Part shown: positions 7,443 through 9,903 of the stretch, piece after piece | Position numbering within the stretch: position 1 is the stretch's first letter | Layout of the letters: each line of letters begins with the position of its first letter | From: UKL13-2 sp040379385 | Lineage (GTDB): Bacteria > Pseudomonadota > Gammaproteobacteria > Burkholderiales > Usitatibacteraceae | Length of the DNA stretch: 9,903 nt | Direction: 5' to 3' | Assembly: GCA_040379385.1 (NCBI GenBank) | Contig: JBEILF010000091.1 | Coordinates: 1 to 9,903 of the forward strand | Made by a program: the position numbers and the translations under genes | Notes under the pieces: model-generated | What the model was told of the DNA's origin: nothing | Databases searched by the model: none | What the model saw: only the letters and a program-made list of their open reading frames with translations

Positions 7443-8744
7443 TCAATTCATCAAAAACGCTTCCGCGCGGGCCAGCACCGGATCTCGCCCGTTGGCGCGG
7501 TCGTCCACGCTCGGCGCAACCAAGATGTTTGGCGTGTAGTTCCGGCTTGCCAGCGACGAGTCGAGGGTAAACACCTTGGTCGAGCTTGTGTGGCCCAGAC
7601 CGGTTCGGGCTAGGGTAAAACTGCGCACTTCACCTGTATGGTTCGGTGGGGTGCCGGGCGGCTCGCCGATGGTGGTGGCGTTTGGGTGACTCAACAAATC
7701 ATAGAGATTAAATGTTGCCGACGAGAACACGCCATTGTTGATCAGTACTACAACGCGTGTCTGCAATAGGCGCGGGAATGCCTTGGATAAACGAATCATC
7801 GCGTTTGAGAAAATGGAAGAGTCCCCGCCGGGATTATTGCGAAGATCGATGATCAGCCTAGGTTGGTCAAGCGCCGCCAATGCGTTCGCCACCGAATCGA
7901 AGACCGGATCAATCGGCGCAGCGGCGTCCAACGCACAACGCGAATACCGCAGGTAGACACTCTGACTGGTTGACAGAGGCACCATGAAGTAGTTGCGATC
8001 AGGTTGCGATAGCCATAGGGGCGCAGCCGGCCCGTCAGTTCGGCCATAGATCGATTGCCGAGCAGATGTGTCATTGGCCTGCAGGGTGATCGCAAACTCG
8101 GCACCGCTGGATGACCGAAGCGTGTATGTCGCCTGCGTGGCGCTGCGCCCGACACCGATTAGTGCAAGCAACTCGCACCGATGCAGCATTGGCGGCGTGT
8201 TGAAGGCGTAGCCCTCAGCAGTCGACGCCGAGATATAGGCGCGCAGGCGCGTCGTAATTTCAGTAATGGCGATGCCGTCTATGGCAATAAGACGTGCCCC
8301 GAGGCTATTGACTTGCGACGCGGTTATTTGTTGCACCCAAGGGCCGTCACTCGCTGTTGCAAAACGGATGGGCGTTTCTGCTAACACGACCGGTGTGGTA
8401 CTCACGCCCGTGTGCTCATCCTGCATCAGCGCGGCGAGCCGGATCGCGGCGATTACATTTTCCTTGGCGGACTTGCCGTTTGCATCGGTGGTGATACTGC
8501 TGACCGTATTGTTCCATGTGGTGCTGCGCGTAATGCCGTTAGGGTCCGGGTGAGTATTGCGGATGTTGTTCGCCATCGCTGCCAAGTCTTCTGCCCAAGA
8601 GTTTGCTGCGCTCGGGCCGCTGGCAAGGCTGACGCTAACACTGCCACTTCCGCCGCCTGCAGAGCAACGCGTCAACAATAACGTAGTGGCAGACGCCAAT
8701 GCACCAGCGACAAGTTTTCGTCTTACAGGGGAAGTGCCGTCCAT
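7443..8744 (-). CDS. Secreted S41-family peptidase-like protein
   Basis: The 433-residue product resembles the S41 (C-terminal processing protease/tricorn core) fold. An N-terminal helical region contains LAALMQDEHTGVS, the middle has a PDZ-like segment (LGARLIAIDGIAITEI), and the protease core begins with LIIDLRNNPGGDSS at about residue 297. The likely nucleophile lies in NNGVFSSATFN (Ser341 or Ser342), followed by GEPPGTPPNHTGE, typical of the S41 branch that lacks the classical CtpA lysine motif. The N-terminus MDGTSPVRRKLVAGALASATTLLL is an export signal with a twin arginine. LTRC at residues 24-27 looks like a lipobox, but its Arg just before Cys27 is unusual. ATG at 8742-8744 is supported by AAGGAAA on the minus strand (8748-8754). 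It is divergent from the sensor kinase gene. Substrate and activity are unknown. Confidence 0.85.
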   Translation of the reverse strand: MDGTSPVRRKLVAGALASATTLLLTRCSAGGGSGSVSVSLASGPSAANSWAEDLAAMANNIRNTHPDPNGITRSTTWNNTVSSITTDANGKSAKENVIAAIRLAALMQDEHTGVSTTPVVLAETPIRFATASDGPWVQQITASQVNSLGARLIAIDGIAITEITTRLRAYISASTAEGYAFNTPPMLHRCELLALIGVGRSATQATYTLRSSSGAEFAITLQANDTSARQSIYGRTDGPAAPLWLSQPDRNYFMVPLSTSQSVYLRYSRCALDAAAPIDPVFDSVANALAALDQPRLIIDLRNNPGGDSSIFSNAMIRLSKAFPRLLQTRVVVLINNGVFSSATFNLYDLLSHPNATTIGEPPGTPPNHTGEVRSFTLARTGLGHTSSTKVFTLDSSLASRNYTPNILVAPSVDDRANGRDPVLARAEAFLMN

Positions 8745-9000
8745 AGATTTCCTTTCTTATTCGTTGCGCCGTGTTCAGTACGCTTAGCGGGTACATCAGA
8801 TACTATCCAGCCCTCGCGCTTTACGCATGTGCTCTTGGTCATGCTGCTGATACATGACTTTTGGCACGGTCGCCTATGAATGTATGCGGATAAACTAGGC
8901 GCGAAAATCGCGGGTTCAGCGGCCTGTCGTTTGGCAAACAAGGCCGCACTCACATTCGCATCTTCGATGCCGAGTCCACATTTCAAAGCTGAGACCAACA
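8745..9000. promoter_or_regulatory. Divergent control region with GTCATG-N9-CATGAC dyad
   Basis: This 256-bp region separates the protease-like gene (minus) from the kinase gene (plus) and should hold both promoters. GTCATG (8838-8843) and CATGAC (8853-8858) form a perfect 6-bp inverted repeat with a 9-bp spacer, about 95 bp from the protease start and 140 bp from the kinase start. On the minus strand a weak -10 (TAGTAT) lies near 8804-8809. The dyad could be the binding site of the response regulator expected beside the kinase. An open frame from ATG 8880 overlaps the kinase in another frame and is not supported. Confidence 0.35.
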
Positions 9001-9903
9001 TTGCGCGTCCAATTGCACAAACAAATCCACTGGCTTGGGTGGATTGGTGTGGTGCCCAGCATGACTATGGCCGTCTTATTGGTCGTCCAAGGCTGGGGCT
9101 ATTCGCAGTTCAGCGTCGACGGCACTTATCTGCTCTCATTCATCACGACGCATACCAGCAATTGGCTCAGCGGGAGCCCGCTGAACGCGTCGAGTCCAAC
9201 GACGGTCAAGATTTATTTGGTGACAGAATTTGTCGGCCATACGGTCTATGCGCTGGCATTCTGGAGATTCACCCAGATCCCGGGGCGCGTAACAGACTGG
9301 AAGCCGTTGGCACTGTTATTCACACAGTTTGTATTGATCTGGGTATGTCGGCTGGATTTGGGATACTGGACTGTTTTCGCCATCGCCGTGCTGCTGCCCC
9401 TTCGGCTTGCGCTTGCTTACTTTCTAGTACTGTTGTCGGGGATTTGGTGCGTGCGCGCCTTGGAAGCTTTTGTTTTTCATTTTTATTCAGAACATAAACC
9501 ATGGCTTGTGGAATTGACCATGATGACCCTTATGACAGCTATAGCTTTCAGTGTAGGGCGTTTGGTGGCGCGCGAAAAAAGCATGCGCCTTGAGTTAGCC
9601 GCCGCAAAGGCGAGGCTTGAGGCCAGCAATATCATGCTGGAACGGACTGCGGGAGAAGCTGAGCGGCTGCGCATCTCGCGCAATCTGCACGATACCGTCG
9701 GCCACCACTTGACTGCGCTAAAGCTGCATCTCGATTTGGCCACACGACGGCAAAAAGCGCCCGATCCATCCCTGCAAATCGCGCGGAATCTCTCCGCGCA
9801 AGCGCTAGACCAGATACGCACCGTTGTTGCAAAGGAACGGCTGGCCGAAGCATTCGACTTGCGACGCAGCTTGGAGGCTCTTAGTGCGGGCATGCCCAAC
9901 GCC
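9001..9903 (+). CDS. Membrane-bound NarL/DesK-type sensor histidine kinase (3' end beyond window)
   Basis: The frame stays open to the right edge, giving 301 residues. About six membrane segments (around residues 10-32, 72-90, 101-117, 121-138, 139-156 and 167-185) are followed by a charged coiled coil (186-220). The H-box RISRNLHDTVGHHLTAL comes next, with the phosphoacceptor histidine at about residue 230. This is the HisKA_3 dimerisation/phosphotransfer domain of kinases paired with LuxR/NarL-type regulators. There is no large extracytoplasmic domain, so sensing is probably by the membrane part, as in DesK. The ATP-binding domain must lie past position 9903. The start is uncertain: TTG at 9001 has GAGA seven bases upstream and keeps the whole first helix; TTG at 9013, GTG at 9049 and ATG at 9061 are alternatives; the frame opens after TAG at 8896-8898. 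It is divergent from the protease-like gene. Confidence 0.9.
   Translation, partial: MRVQLHKQIHWLGWIGVVPSMTMAVLLVVQGWGYSQFSVDGTYLLSFITTHTSNWLSGSPLNASSPTTVKIYLVTEFVGHTVYALAFWRFTQIPGRVTDWKPLALLFTQFVLIWVCRLDLGYWTVFAIAVLLPLRLALAYFLVLLSGIWCVRALEAFVFHFYSEHKPWLVELTMMTLMTAIAFSVGRLVAREKSMRLELAAAKARLEASNIMLERTAGEAERLRISRNLHDTVGHHLTALKLHLDLATRRQKAPDPSLQIARNLSAQALDQIRTVVAKERLAEAFDLRRSLEALSAGMPNA

Noticed and set aside
8880..9497. Open frame of 205 codons on the + strand
   Set aside because: It overlaps the histidine kinase in another frame. The kinase frame has clear membrane helices and an H-box, whereas this one has no domain or ribosome site.

Overview
The window looks like a stretch of a proteobacterial chromosome, probably betaproteobacterial. 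I judge this from the ThiC sequence, the YhgN-type MarC protein, the FNT channel and the moderately high GC content; no marker fixes the genus. Most genes lie on the + strand. The exception is one S41-family protease-like gene, which is divergent from a sensor kinase that runs off the right edge.

Left part (1-3608): a small predicted exported protein of unknown function (GTG start) is followed by a class I SAM-dependent methyltransferase (TTG start). Then comes a thiamine locus: a well-formed TPP riboswitch, a plausible Shine-Dalgarno-sequestering expression platform, and thiC, encoding the radical-SAM HMP-phosphate synthase.

Accessory island (about 3640-4545): a broken RelA/SpoT-like gene has a stop at codon 2 and lacks the catalytic core. 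Overlapping its 3' end is an apparently intact 85-residue gene of unknown function, and 9 bp further on is an orphan BrnA-type antitoxin gene without a recognisable BrnT toxin. This looks like the remains of an alarmone-synthetase or toxin-antitoxin type module and is the most unusual part of the window.

Transport part (4546-7442): a YhgN-type MarC membrane protein and a formate/nitrite (FNT) channel. Two diverged copies of one intergenic repeat of about 0.2 kb flank the FNT gene in the same orientation. The FNT gene has an FNR-like dyad and an extended -10 placed so that its mRNA could be leaderless.

Right part (7443-9903): a secreted S41 protease-like protein on the minus strand, a 256-bp divergent intergenic region with an inverted repeat, and the 5' part (301 codons) of a membrane-bound NarL/DesK-type histidine kinase. 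The kinase's ATPase domain lies outside the window. The shared intergenic region suggests, but does not prove, that the kinase system controls the protease-like gene.

I found no tRNA, rRNA, CRISPR array or intact insertion sequence.
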